64,000 bases of DNA from Streptomyces megasporus (GCF_000718985.1 NZ_JODL01000013.1:62001-126000); one strand, 5' to 3'; positions 52,720 to 61,493 are shown, counted from the stretch's first letter. Numbers and translations are program-made. The notes: generated from the letters alone by a model not told the origin.

Positions 52720-55065
52720 GTGGCAATCAACACGAGTTCGACCCTGCCCCTGGCCCGCGTTCTCGACGGTGCGCGGACCGCCGCGACGCACCGGCGCACC
52801 CTCACCGTCCCAGCGTCCGCCATGGCACGTCCCGAGGAGTACGCGACGGCCGCGCTGGCCGCGCTCGTGCACCGCTACACGGGAGAGACGGAACCCCTGA
52901 TCGACCGGCAGCGACACCCGCATTCGTGCGAGTCCACCGCGATAAGGGTGACCGGCGACACCACGGCCGCGCAGCTCGTCCACGCCGCCGCGCAGGCCGG
53001 CGCCGCGGCCCCCGCCGGGCGCCCGGCGCACGCCGCGGTGACCACCACCGGCCGGTCCGGCGAGGCGCTCGCCGCTCTGACCCTGTCCGTCTCCCTCTCC
53101 GAGAAGACCTTCGAACTCGTCCTGAACGCCGACGAGTTCGATGCCCAGGCCGCCGACCAGTACGCTCGCCACCTGGAGCTGGTGCTCGCCGCGCTGACCG
53201 CCGCGCCCGAGAGCACCGTGCGCGACATCGCCCTGCTCACCGAGGAGGAGACCCACCGCACCCTGGTGGAGTGGAACGACACCGCGGGACCGGTCCCGCG
53301 GCCCTTCTTCCACGAGCTGGTCGCGGAGCACGCCCGGCGCACCCCCGACGCCCTCGCCGTGGTCCTGCCCGGCGCCCGGCTGACATACCGCGAGCTCGAC
53401 GAGCAGGCCAACCAGCTCGCCCACCGGCTGGCCGGCCGCGGAGTGCGGCCCGGCGACCGGATCGGCGTCTGCTTCCCGCGCGGCGCGGAGAGCCTGATCG
53501 CCCAACTGGCCTGCTTCAAGCTGGCCTGCGCGGCGATCCTGCTGGACAGTGATTTCCCGGCGGAGCGCATCCGTTACATGATCGAGGACGCCTCGGCCGC
53601 CGCCGTGCTGACCCTGGCCGCCCACGAGCCGAAGGTGGCGGGTCTCGCCCCGGTCCTGTCCCTGGACACCGAGGACTGGCGCACCGAGCCGGTCACCGAG
53701 GTCGGCGAGTCCGTGAGCGCGGACGACCTGATCCACATCTGCTACACCTCCGGCTCCACCGGCGCCCCCAAGGCCGTCATGGTCCGCTTCGGAGCGGCCC
53801 GCAACCTGATCCACAGCATGAGCGAGCTGTGCGGCATGACCAGTGCCTCCCAGGGCACCTGGCTCGCGGCCCCCGGCTACGGAATGATCGAGGTCGAGTG
53901 CTTCCCGGTGCTCGCCGTCGGCGGCACCGTGCACATCCCGGACGTCTCCGTGGTCGCCTCCGAGTACCGCCTCCAGGAATGGTTCCTGCGCGAGGGCATC
54001 ACCACCACCCTCCTGATGAAGCCGATGGCCGAGCGGCTGTGGCGTCTGGAGTGGCCCGAGGGCACACCGCTGGAGAACATCCGGGTCTGCGGCGAGCGCA
54101 TCCAGTCCTGGCCGCCGGCCGGCCTGCCGTTCCGGCTGATCAACCTGTACGGCTCCGCCGAGGCGACCGTGGTCGCCGCCTGTGACATCACCGAACTGGG
54201 CGAACGGCTTGGCGAGGAGGGCCGGGCCCGTCGGCTGCCCCCGATCGGCCGACCCACCACCAACGTCACCATCTATGTCCTCGACGAGGACTTCCGCCCG
54301 CTGCCGCCGGGGCTGGTCGGCGAACTCTGCGTCGCCGGCGTAAGCCTCTCGGCCGGTTATCTGGGCCGCCCCGAGGCCACCGCGGAGAAGTGGATCACCA
54401 ATCCGATCGACCCGGCCCGGCACCCGGTCATGTACCGCACCGGCGATCTCGCCCGGTACTGGCCGGACGGCAGTATCGAGATCGTCGGCCGCACGGACAA
54501 CCAGGTCAAGGTGCGCGGCAACCGGGTTCACCTCGGTGAGATCGAGGTCGTCCTGACCACACTGCCCGGCGTTCGGCAGGCCGCGGTGCTCGCCCGGCAG
54601 GACGGGCAGGGCGATGTGCAGCTCACCGCGTACATCGAGCCCGACGCCGGCGCGGCGCCCTCGGTGCGGGCCATCCGCCACGATCTCGGCCGGCGGCTGC
54701 CGTCCTTCATGGTCCCCGCGGCCTATGTCATCGGCGGGCTGCCCACCAGTACCAACGGCAAGATCGACCGTGCCGCGCTGCCGGAGCCGCCGCGCTCCCG
54801 CCCGCACGTCGACACCGCCTACCAGGCTCCGTCCGGCGCTCTGGAGGAGTCGCTGCACGGGCTGTGGGCGAAGGTCCTCGAACTGGACGGGGTCGGGGTG
54901 CTCGACAACTTCTTCGACCTGGGCGGCGACTCCCTGCGGGCGGCCCGGCTGGCCGAGTTGGTCCGCGAACTGTACGGGGTGGAGTTGGAGATGGTCGACC
55001 TCTTCGACGAGCCGACCGTGGAGAAGATGGCCGGACTGGTCGCCCGTACCGTCGCCGCCGCCTGA
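52720..55065 (+). CDS. NRPS-like A-PCP protein with truncated condensation remnant and atypical substrate pocket
   Basis: 781 aa from a GTG 9 bases after AGAGGA. Residues 1-185 match only the C-terminal end of a condensation domain, and no HHxxxDG is present. A complete adenylation domain follows (about 195-690; A3 YTSGSTGAPK 342-351, A5 NLYGSAEAT, A10 PTSTNGKIDRAAL), then a PCP with Ser738 (LGGDSLRAARL). There is no TE. At A4 the usual Asp that binds an alpha-amino group is missing (APGYGMIEVE). An aryl or other non-alpha-amino acid, possibly 3-hydroxyanthranilate, is therefore likely. Confidence 0.85.
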   Translation: MAINTSSTLPLARVLDGARTAATHRRTLTVPASAMARPEEYATAALAALVHRYTGETEPLIDRQRHPHSCESTAIRVTGDTTAAQLVHAAAQAGAAAPAGRPAHAAVTTTGRSGEALAALTLSVSLSEKTFELVLNADEFDAQAADQYARHLELVLAALTAAPESTVRDIALLTEEETHRTLVEWNDTAGPVPRPFFHELVAEHARRTPDALAVVLPGARLTYRELDEQANQLAHRLAGRGVRPGDRIGVCFPRGAESLIAQLACFKLACAAILLDSDFPAERIRYMIEDASAAAVLTLAAHEPKVAGLAPVLSLDTEDWRTEPVTEVGESVSADDLIHICYTSGSTGAPKAVMVRFGAARNLIHSMSELCGMTSASQGTWLAAPGYGMIEVECFPVLAVGGTVHIPDVSVVASEYRLQEWFLREGITTTLLMKPMAERLWRLEWPEGTPLENIRVCGERIQSWPPAGLPFRLINLYGSAEATVVAACDITELGERLGEEGRARRLPPIGRPTTNVTIYVLDEDFRPLPPGLVGELCVAGVSLSAGYLGRPEATAEKWITNPIDPARHPVMYRTGDLARYWPDGSIEIVGRTDNQVKVRGNRVHLGEIEVVLTTLPGVRQAAVLARQDGQGDVQLTAYIEPDAGAAPSVRAIRHDLGRRLPSFMVPAAYVIGGLPTSTNGKIDRAALPEPPRSRPHVDTAYQAPSGALEESLHGLWAKVLELDGVGVLDNFFDLGGDSLRAARLAELVRELYGVELEMVDLFDEPTVEKMAGLVARTVAAA

Positions 55066-55101
55066 ACCGGCCGATCTCCCCGCCCGTCGCGGTGGCGCGT
55101 C

Positions 55102-55145
55102 CGCGGCAGTGGCTCCCGCGCCGTGACGTGGGGGCCGCTGCCGCG
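55102..55145. terminator. Terminator between NRPS and VOC genes
   Basis: CGCGGCAGTGGC (55102-55113) pairs with GCCGCTGCCGCG (55134-55145), with one G.U pair, between convergent genes. Confidence 0.6.
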
Positions 55146-55201
55146 CGGTCGCTGTCGGGCCGGGTCACGGGCACGGCGCGGGCGCCGAGGTCAGCGGGGG
55201 G

Positions 55202-55609
55202 TCACGCGTCCAGCATCTCCAGGTAGTGCTTGTTGTACATGATGCCGAGGACATTGCCGAAGGGATCGGTCACGGACGCGGTGACGAAGCCCGGACCGTA
55301 CTCGGTCAGTGGTGTGTACAGCGTGGCGCCCATGGAGAGCAGCCGGTCGAGGGCGGCCTCCACGTCGTCGACGTGCCAGTGGCCGATCGCCCCTCCGGGC
55401 GTCCTGGGCAGGCCCGGCGGGGCATAACGCCGGTCGATCAGACCGAGTTCGGTCTGGTGGTCACCGATCCTGAACTCGTAGTAGGCCGCCGGCCGACCGT
55501 CGTCCGGGCGCTGGAAGTACGGCTGTGTGCCCAGCAGCTCGGCGTACCACGTCTTGGCTGCTTCCACGTCGTCGGCGAAGAAATTGACGGTGGCGAGTCC
55601 TCGCAGCAT
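55202..55609 (-). CDS. VOC-family (glyoxalase/bleomycin-resistance fold) protein
   Basis: 135 aa; GAGAGG lies just upstream of this ATG (a longer frame to 55666 has no such site). Two beta-alpha-beta-beta-beta repeats are visible: LRGLATVNFFADDVEAAKTWYAELLG and GAIGHWHVDDVEAALDRLLSMGATL, ending SVTDPFGNVLGIMYN. Family members are dioxygenases, isomerases or drug-binding resistance proteins. It is divergent from a WYL-domain regulator, a common pairing in Streptomyces. A self-resistance role in the cluster is possible but unproven. Confidence 0.82.
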   Translation of the reverse strand: MLRGLATVNFFADDVEAAKTWYAELLGTQPYFQRPDDGRPAAYYEFRIGDHQTELGLIDRRYAPPGLPRTPGGAIGHWHVDDVEAALDRLLSMGATLYTPLTEYGPGFVTASVTDPFGNVLGIMYNKHYLEMLDA

Positions 55610-55698
55610 GGGTGGTTCCTCTCGTCGTTCTGTAACTGTGACCATCCTCCGACCCAAAGGGCTCACCCACTGAGCACTTTACAAGAGAGGCTGGGAGC

Positions 55699-56649
55699 AT
55701 GCGCGCTGACCGACTCGTCGCCGCCCTCCTGTTCATGCAACGGCGAGGCCGGGTGACCGCCGCCGAGCTGGCAGGCGAACTGGAGGTGTCCGTGGCCACC
55801 GCCCGCCGCGACCTGGAGGCGATGTCCGCCGCCGGCATCCCGGTGTACCCGCAGCCCGGCCGCGGCGGCGGCTGGTCGCTCGTCGGTGGTGCCCGGACCG
55901 ACCTCAGCGGTCTGTCGGCCAACGAGGCACAGGCGCTGTTCCTGCTCGTCGGCCCGGCCGCGGCGGTCTCGGGCGACGCCAAGGCGGCGCTGCGCAAGCT
56001 GGTGCGGGCGCTGCCGCAGACCTTCCGGGCGGACGCCCAGGCCGCCGCCGACGCCACCATGGTCGACCCCACCCCGTGGGGCGAACGCGACCGCCGCAGG
56101 CCGGAGACGGTCGATGTGCTGCAGGCCGCCGTTGTCCGCCGGCGCAGGGTCCGGCTCACCTACACCAACAGTGCCCGGACGCGGACCGAGCGGACCGTCG
56201 ATCCCTGGGGCCTGGTCGACAAGGACGACACCTGGTACCTGATCGCCGGCACCGAGCGGGGGCGGCGGACCTTCCGGATCGACCGGATCGACGCCGCCGA
56301 ACAGACCGGTGAACCCGCGGAGCGGCCCGACGACTTCGTGCTCGCCACGGCCTGGCGGGAGGTGGTCGGCGATGTGGAGGAGCGGCGCTCGCGCACCTGG
56401 GCGACCGTCCTCGTCGAGGCGAGGTTCGTGCCCGTCCTCCGCGACAGGTTCGGACGGCACTGCCACCCCGACGGCGAGCACGAGGACGGACGGGCCCGCA
56501 TGCGCCTCGCCGCGCCGACCCCGCTGGACGTCGCCCGGAACCTGGCCGGCTGGGGTGCCCTGGTCGAGGTTCTCGAACCCGTCTCCGTGCAAGCCGAGCT
56601 GGCGCGGATAGGGACCGAACTCGCCGACCGCTACGCGGGCGCGCGCTGA
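55699..56649 (+). CDS. HTH and WYL-domain regulator (YafY type)
   Basis: 316 aa. N-terminal winged HTH (MRADRLVAALLFMQRRGRVTAAELAGELEVSVATARRDLEAM), then a WYL domain with VRLTYTNSARTRTERTVDPWGLVDKDDTWYLIAG and RTFRIDRI, and a C-terminal WCX extension. Such proteins bind nucleic acid and sense a ligand through WYL. It is divergent from the VOC gene across 89 bp, so it most likely controls that gene. It is followed by a hairpin shared with the monooxygenase gene. Confidence 0.87.
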   Translation: MRADRLVAALLFMQRRGRVTAAELAGELEVSVATARRDLEAMSAAGIPVYPQPGRGGGWSLVGGARTDLSGLSANEAQALFLLVGPAAAVSGDAKAALRKLVRALPQTFRADAQAAADATMVDPTPWGERDRRRPETVDVLQAAVVRRRRVRLTYTNSARTRTERTVDPWGLVDKDDTWYLIAGTERGRRTFRIDRIDAAEQTGEPAERPDDFVLATAWREVVGDVEERRSRTWATVLVEARFVPVLRDRFGRHCHPDGEHEDGRARMRLAAPTPLDVARNLAGWGALVEVLEPVSVQAELARIGTELADRYAGAR

Positions 56650-56654
56650 CGCGA

Positions 56655-56690
56655 ACGGCCGCCGCCCCCGGATCGGGAGGCGGCGGCCGT
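56655..56690. terminator. Bidirectional terminator after the WYL regulator
   Basis: ACGGCCGCCGCC (56655-56666) and GGCGGCGGCCGT (56679-56690) pair over 12 bp, with an inner CCCG/CGGG extension, between convergent genes. Confidence 0.8.
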
Positions 56691-56723
56691 CGGCTCGCGG
56701 GACGCGCGGGTTCGAGCCGGTGG

Positions 56724-58043
56724 TCACCGGGGTGCGGCCCGGGTGATTCCCGCCTCGCGGTCCGCGGCGAACCGCCCGCGTCCCCGGACGGTCTGCTCAC
56801 CGTCCGCGGCAGGCGTCCCGCGGGCCATGGCGGAGGACCGGCGGCGGTTGTCGGCGAGCGCCTCACCGTCCTCGGTGAACGACGTGGAGCCGTGCAGCCA
56901 CGCGACGGCGTCGCGCAGATCGTCGGGGGAGAGGTCCGCCAGCATCGCATTGCGCACCGGCGCGTCGGCCCCGGCCGCGTGGTAGAGCCGTGTGCCCATC
57001 TCGCGCGCGGTGAGGGTCGTCCGGGCGGTGCGGTCCCGCCGCAGGGCGTTGTACCTGGCAAGGCGTCCCGGGATCTCCCACGGCTCGCAGCGCAGCAGCC
57101 CGCCGAGCACCACTGCGTCCTCCAGGGCCATGCAGGCGCCCTGCGCCGCGTACTGGAGCATCGGGTGCGCGGCGTCCCCGAGCAGCGCCACCCGGCCGTC
57201 CACCCAGCCGTCGACCGGATCGCGGTCGCAGAGCACCCAGATCCGCCAGTCTCGGCCGAGCTCCAGCAGCCGCCGGGCCTCGTCGCACAGCCCGGGGAAC
57301 TCGCCCAGGACGCGGGAACGGCTCGCGGCCGCTCCGGTGATCTCCTCACGGGCCCCGTCGTCGCGGGTGGCCGCGAGATTGAGGAACGCGCCGCCGCCGA
57401 TCGGGTAGTGCACGAAGTGCCAGCCCGGGCCGGCCCACAGGGTGACGGACTTCGACCGCAGCTCCCGGGGAACCTCCTCCATCGGGATCACGGAGCGGTA
57501 GATCGTGTGGCCCGAGATGCGCGGGCCGCCGTCGCCGACGAGCCGGGCCCGAACCGCGGAGCGCAGCCCGTCGGCGCCCAGGAGCACATCCGCCCCGAAC
57601 CGCCGTCCGTCGACGGTGAGCGCCGTCACCCGGTCGCCGCGCTGTTGGTAGCCCGTCACCCGGTGCCCGGCCAGGAGTCGCACGCCGGCGTCGCGGCAGC
57701 CGTCGAGCAGCGCCCGATGCAGATCCCCGCGGTGGACCACGGCGTAAGGACCGCCGAACCTGCTCCGGTACGTGCCGGTCAGTTCCATCGCGGCGACCCG
57801 CTGCCCCGATGTGCCGTCCAGGAAGCGCAGCTCGTCGATGAAGTCGGCCCGCTCGGCGACCCGGTCGCGCACCCCCAGCACGCCGAGCGCGTGGAAGGCG
57901 TTGGGCGCCAGTTGGATTCCCGCGCCGATCTCCGAGAACTCCGGCCGACCTTCCAGGACGGTCACCCGGTGCCCGGCGCGGGCCTGCCCCAGAGCGGCGG
58001 CGAGCCCGCCGATACCGCCGCCCGCGACGAGTATGTGTGTCAT
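56724..58043 (-). CDS. FAD-dependent aromatic monooxygenase, salicylate-hydroxylase-like
   Basis: 439 aa; AGGAG lies 7 bases before the ATG at 58043 (a GTG at 58046 is also in frame). Single-component group A flavin hydroxylase: LVAGGGIGGLAAALGQARAG (FAD), VLLGADGLRSAVR (DG motif) and ALLGDAAHPMLQYAAQGACMALEDA (GD motif). The closest pattern is salicylate 1-hydroxylase and 3- or 6-hydroxylases of hydroxybenzoates. In a cluster that makes salicylate it could hydroxylate the final product, divert salicylate to catechol or gentisate, or detoxify excess. Which of these is right cannot be told from sequence. Confidence 0.85.
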   Translation of the reverse strand: MTHILVAGGGIGGLAAALGQARAGHRVTVLEGRPEFSEIGAGIQLAPNAFHALGVLGVRDRVAERADFIDELRFLDGTSGQRVAAMELTGTYRSRFGGPYAVVHRGDLHRALLDGCRDAGVRLLAGHRVTGYQQRGDRVTALTVDGRRFGADVLLGADGLRSAVRARLVGDGGPRISGHTIYRSVIPMEEVPRELRSKSVTLWAGPGWHFVHYPIGGGAFLNLAATRDDGAREEITGAAASRSRVLGEFPGLCDEARRLLELGRDWRIWVLCDRDPVDGWVDGRVALLGDAAHPMLQYAAQGACMALEDAVVLGGLLRCEPWEIPGRLARYNALRRDRTARTTLTAREMGTRLYHAAGADAPVRNAMLADLSPDDLRDAVAWLHGSTSFTEDGEALADNRRRSSAMARGTPAADGEQTVRGRGRFAADREAGITRAAPR

Positions 58044-58114
58044 CACCTGCTCCTCTCGTGATGCGGCGGGCGGCCCCGCTCTCCGGGGCCGGCCGCCGGA
58101 AGCGACGGTGGGCC

Positions 58115-59590
58115 CTACTCGGCCGCGGCCGACGCGCCCGCGGCGGCGACCGCCGTCCTCTTCCCGTCACCGGCGGCGGTGGCGGGGGCCGAGGGCCCGG
58201 CCGAGGCCACGGCGGTGTGCCGCAGACCGAAGAGCGCGACCGCGACGATGGCCCCGGAGAGGACCGTCGTGAACCAGAACGCGTCCTGGAACCCGCTGAC
58301 CGGAATGGCCGCGCCGGTGCCGTGCACGACACCGGCGAGGGCCACACCGACGGCGAGGCAGAGCCCGACGCCCAACTGGCGGCTGGAGTTGAACAGACCG
58401 GAGGCCAGACCCATCTGCGGCCCGCTGACGCCGCTGGTGCCGGCGATGGCGGTGGAGATCATCATGACCGTCACGCCAAGGCCGACCAGCACACCGCCGG
58501 GCAGCACGCCGAGTACGTAGGAGCTGTCCGCCGTCACCTGGGCGAGGAGACCCGAGCCGACGGCCAGGAGCAGCCCGCCGGTGATCAGCACGGTGCGGGC
58601 GCCGAACCTGTGGGTGAGCTTGACGACCGGCAGGCTGGCCAGGAAGACCACGAAGGCCTGCGGGAAGAAACCCATGCTCGTCTTGAGAGTGGAGTACCCG
58701 AGCACCTGCTGCATGTACATGGTGATGAAGAAGGTCGACACCGACATCACGCCGCCCGACAGGAACGCGATCCCGTTGCCCGACGAAAGGGCGCGGTTAC
58801 GGAAGATCGACAGCGGCACGAGCGGTCCGGAGACCCGGGCCTGCACGACCAGGAAGGCGATCAGCAGCGCGGCGCCGCCACCCAGCGAGACGAGCACGGG
58901 CGTCGAGCCCCAGCCGCGATCGGAGGCCATGGTCAGACCGTAGGTGAGGACGCACATGGCCGAGGTGACCAGGATCGCGCCGGGCAGGTCCAGGCGGGAG
59001 GAGCGGGTGCTCCGGTGGTCGGCGGTCAACCGGCGGGCGGCCAGTGCCACGAGCAGGACACCGACCGGGACGTTGACCAGCATGACGGCGCGCCAGGTGA
59101 GGAATTCGGTGAGCAGACCGCCCGCCACGACACCGCCGGTGAAACCGGCCGAGGAGACGGCGCCGAAGACGCCCATCGCCTTCACGCGTTCGGGCCCCTC
59201 GGGGAACCCGCCGGCGATCAACGCGAGGACCGCCGGGGAGACGGCCGCCGCGGAGAGGCCCTGGACGCCGCGGGCGAGGATGAGGAGCCACGGCTCGGTG
59301 GCGATACCGCCGACGAGCGAGGCGATGGTGAAGACGGCGAGACCGGCCACGAACATGCGCTTGCGCCCGAAGACGTCACCGGCACGACCGCCCAGCAGCA
59401 GGAAGCCGCCGTAGAAGAGGGCGTAGGCGCCGACGACCCACTGCAGTCCACTGGAGGTGAAGCCGAGGTCGCGCTGCATGGCGCCCAGAGCGACGTTCAC
59501 GATGGCGAAGTCGAGGACGAGTATGAACTGTGCGGCGCACAGAAGGAGGAGCGGTGGTCGAGCGGTGGTCGTGCCGTTGGTGCTGGTCAT
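58115..59590 (-). CDS. MFS drug exporter, DHA2 (14-TM) family
   Basis: 491 aa. Fourteen membrane segments are visible, with LDFAIVNVALGAMQRDLGF in TM1, GGRAGDVFGRKRMFVAGL in loop 2-3 and the antiporter-type motif AVSSAGFTGGVVAGGLLTEFLTWRAVMLVNVPVG in TM5. An Ala-rich tail follows. This is the EmrB/QacA type common as self-resistance pump in antibiotic clusters. It is divergent from the second CGNR regulator, with operator E between, so the cluster product is probably both inducer and substrate. Confidence 0.9.
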   Translation of the reverse strand: MTSTNGTTTARPPLLLLCAAQFILVLDFAIVNVALGAMQRDLGFTSSGLQWVVGAYALFYGGFLLLGGRAGDVFGRKRMFVAGLAVFTIASLVGGIATEPWLLILARGVQGLSAAAVSPAVLALIAGGFPEGPERVKAMGVFGAVSSAGFTGGVVAGGLLTEFLTWRAVMLVNVPVGVLLVALAARRLTADHRSTRSSRLDLPGAILVTSAMCVLTYGLTMASDRGWGSTPVLVSLGGGAALLIAFLVVQARVSGPLVPLSIFRNRALSSGNGIAFLSGGVMSVSTFFITMYMQQVLGYSTLKTSMGFFPQAFVVFLASLPVVKLTHRFGARTVLITGGLLLAVGSGLLAQVTADSSYVLGVLPGGVLVGLGVTVMMISTAIAGTSGVSGPQMGLASGLFNSSRQLGVGLCLAVGVALAGVVHGTGAAIPVSGFQDAFWFTTVLSGAIVAVALFGLRHTAVASAGPSAPATAAGDGKRTAVAAAGASAAAE

Positions 59591-59628
59591 GACATTCCTT
59601 TCACGGGAGGAGAAACAAGAGCGGGGGA

Positions 59629-59653
59629 TACCGGTGAAGGCGATTGGCCGGTA
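59629..59653. promoter_or_regulatory. Cluster operator E, TACC-N17-GGTA
   Basis: TACC (59629-59632) and GGTA (59650-59653), extended to ATACCG/CGGTAG-like arms, again 17 bases apart, in the 74-bp gap between the exporter and the second CGNR gene and 12 bp before the CGNR ATG. It would allow autoregulation together with exporter control. Confidence 0.55.
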
Positions 59654-59664
59654 GAGTCCGGGGG

Positions 59665-60255
59665 ATGACAGAACCCAAGCGCGTGCGACAGCCGGGCGAT
59701 CGTGACGTGGCTCCCGGCCGGCTCGCCCTGGTCCAGTCCTTCGTCAACAGCGTCAACGTCGAGTTCGGACCGGACGAGTTCGCGTCCGTGGCGGGGCTGA
59801 CGCGGTGGATGGAACGGCAGGGCTTCGCCGCCGGCCTCCCGGCCCCTTCCGAGTCCGACCGCCGGGAAGTGGTGGAGGTGCGGGAGGCGCTGCGCGCCCT
59901 GATGCGGGAGAACAACGGCGCCACAGCCGACCCGGCGGCCCGCGCCGTCATCGAACGCGTCGCCGCGAACTGTCCGCTGGTCCTGGCCTTCGACGAGACC
60001 GAAAGTCCCGTTCTGCGTCCCGGTGGGACCGGTACCCGGGGCATGATCGGCCAGGTCCTCGCGATCGTCGTCGAGGCGGCCGTGGACGGCACCTGGCAGC
60101 GCCTGAAGGCCTGTCACGAGCACCGGTGCGAGTGGGCTTTCTACGATCGGTCCCGTAATCGCAGCGGCCGGTGGTGCTCCATGGCCGTGTGCGGTACGCG
60201 CTCCAAGATGCAGACCTACCGCCGAGGATTGAGGGCCCCGGCCGGGGCCCGCTGA
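59665..60255 (+). CDS. CGNR zinc-finger transcriptional regulator (second copy), cluster regulator candidate
   Basis: 196 aa; GGGGG lies just before the ATG. ABATE-type N-terminal domain (RLALVQSFVNSVNVEFGPDEFASVAGLTRWM) and C-terminal zinc domain with Cys in ACHEHRCEWAFYD and RWCSMAVCGTRSKMQTYR. The signature reads CGTR instead of CGNR, but all four Cys are kept. It is the only regulator whose own promoter carries the TACC-N17-GGTA repeat also found before the salicylate synthase and second KAS III genes. It is therefore the best candidate for pathway-specific control. Confidence 0.87.
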   Translation: MTEPKRVRQPGDRDVAPGRLALVQSFVNSVNVEFGPDEFASVAGLTRWMERQGFAAGLPAPSESDRREVVEVREALRALMRENNGATADPAARAVIERVAANCPLVLAFDETESPVLRPGGTGTRGMIGQVLAIVVEAAVDGTWQRLKACHEHRCEWAFYDRSRNRSGRWCSMAVCGTRSKMQTYRRGLRAPAGAR

Positions 60256-60347
60256 CAGCAGGGCGGCCACGGACCGTACGGCATCCGCCGACCGCAAGGC
60301 GCTTGCCGGGCCCTCGACGGTCGACGCCGCCACGGCGAGCGGGACCG

Positions 60348-61493
60348 TCACGGCGCGTACTCCTTGCCGAGCAGCAGGCGCGCCACGGTCAGCTTGGTGG
60401 CCGCCGCGGTGCCGTCCGCGAGTTGGAGGCCGATGACGTCCCGCAGCCGCTGCGCGACCGGACCGTCCTCGCTCCACCCCTGGTGGCCCATGGTCAGCAG
60501 GGCCTGGTGCACCGCCTCCACGGCCGCCTTCGGCGCCCACCACTTGGCCATGTTCGACGGGACACGGGGATCCTCGCCCCGGTCCGCCCGCCACAGCGCC
60601 TCGAAGCAGACCAGCCGTGCCGCGTGCAGCAGCGTCGTGTGCTCCACGAGGGGGAAAGCCACTGACTGGAAGCGGCTGATGGGCTGCCCGAACGCGGAGC
60701 GTCGGGACGCGTGCGTGTACGCCTCCGCCAGCGCGGCGTCCCCGACGGCGACGGCCATCAGCGCGATGTACGCCCGGGAGACCCCGAAACCGCGCATCAC
60801 CGCGGAGAAGCCGCCGCCGGGCGCCCCGACCAGGTCTTCGGGCCCGACCCGCACACCGTCGAAGACCAGCCGGCCGCGGCCCCCCGAACGGCAGCCCAGA
60901 TCGGTCAGCCGCTCCTTGCGGACCCCGTCGCCGTCGACCCGGATGTAGAAGGCGCTGATGCCGTGCGCGCCCTCGCCGCCGGTACGGGCGAAGACCAGCG
61001 CGTGGGTGGCGTAGGCGGTGACCATGATCGAGGTCTTCTCGCCGGTGAGCAGCCAGCCGTCGCCGTCGGGCTCGGCGCGCATCCCGATGCCCGCCGCGTC
61101 CGTACCGTGGTCGGGCTCGGTCAGCGCGAGCGCCACCACCGCCTCGCCACGTGCGATCGGTGGCAGCCAGCGCTCCAGTTGCCCGGGGTTTCCGTTGGAA
61201 GCGAGGACCCCACCGATGAGCGCGGCGTTGAGCACCGGAAAGCACACCGACAGATCGGCCGCCGCCAGCTTCTCCAGGGCGATGCCCGCGCTCATGGCGT
61301 CCAGGCCGAGCCCGCCGTACTGCTCCGGCACGCGCAGCGCGAACAGGCCGGCCGCAGCCAGATCGTCGATCAGCCCCGGACGGTACTCTCCGCGCCGATC
61401 GCTCTCCCGGCGGTGCGGAGCCACCTTCTCGGCAGCGAACTCCTCCACCAGCTTGGCCAGTTCGTCCTGCTCGGCGGTGAAGACACCGTTCAT
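60348..61493 (-). CDS. Acyl-CoA dehydrogenase family protein
   Basis: 381 aa; the ATG overlaps the stop of the CoA ligase upstream (ATGA). It has all three ACAD domains: an N-terminal helical part, the beta-domain FAD motif VALALTEPDHGTDAAGIGMRAE and GEKTSIMVTAYATHALVFA, and a C-terminal helical part with AFGQPISRFQSVAFPLVEH. The usual catalytic Glu in the YEGT-type motif is replaced: it reads LQLADGTAAATK. It may use another base, as in AliB-like alicyclic dehydrogenases, or act on an unusual substrate. It probably oxidises the CoA ester made by the adjacent ligase. Confidence 0.85.
   Translation of the reverse strand: MNGVFTAEQDELAKLVEEFAAEKVAPHRRESDRRGEYRPGLIDDLAAAGLFALRVPEQYGGLGLDAMSAGIALEKLAAADLSVCFPVLNAALIGGVLASNGNPGQLERWLPPIARGEAVVALALTEPDHGTDAAGIGMRAEPDGDGWLLTGEKTSIMVTAYATHALVFARTGGEGAHGISAFYIRVDGDGVRKERLTDLGCRSGGRGRLVFDGVRVGPEDLVGAPGGGFSAVMRGFGVSRAYIALMAVAVGDAALAEAYTHASRRSAFGQPISRFQSVAFPLVEHTTLLHAARLVCFEALWRADRGEDPRVPSNMAKWWAPKAAVEAVHQALLTMGHQGWSEDGPVAQRLRDVIGLQLADGTAAATKLTVARLLLGKEYAP

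Noticed and set aside
51355..54858. Minus-strand frame of 1167 codons opposite the DAHP synthase and NRPS genes
   Set aside because: Antisense shadow of two genes with clear motifs; composition is Gly/Asp/Val repeats typical of such frames.
40850..55065. Reading the cluster as a catechol siderophore pathway (EntA/EntE/EntB-like genes)
   Set aside because: The chorismate enzymes are a salicylate synthase and a PhzE, not an isochorismate synthase. The isochorismatase is PhzD-like and separate from the carrier. There is no condensation/cyclisation module, TE or iron-transport gene, while an amidohydrolase and KAS III proteins are present.
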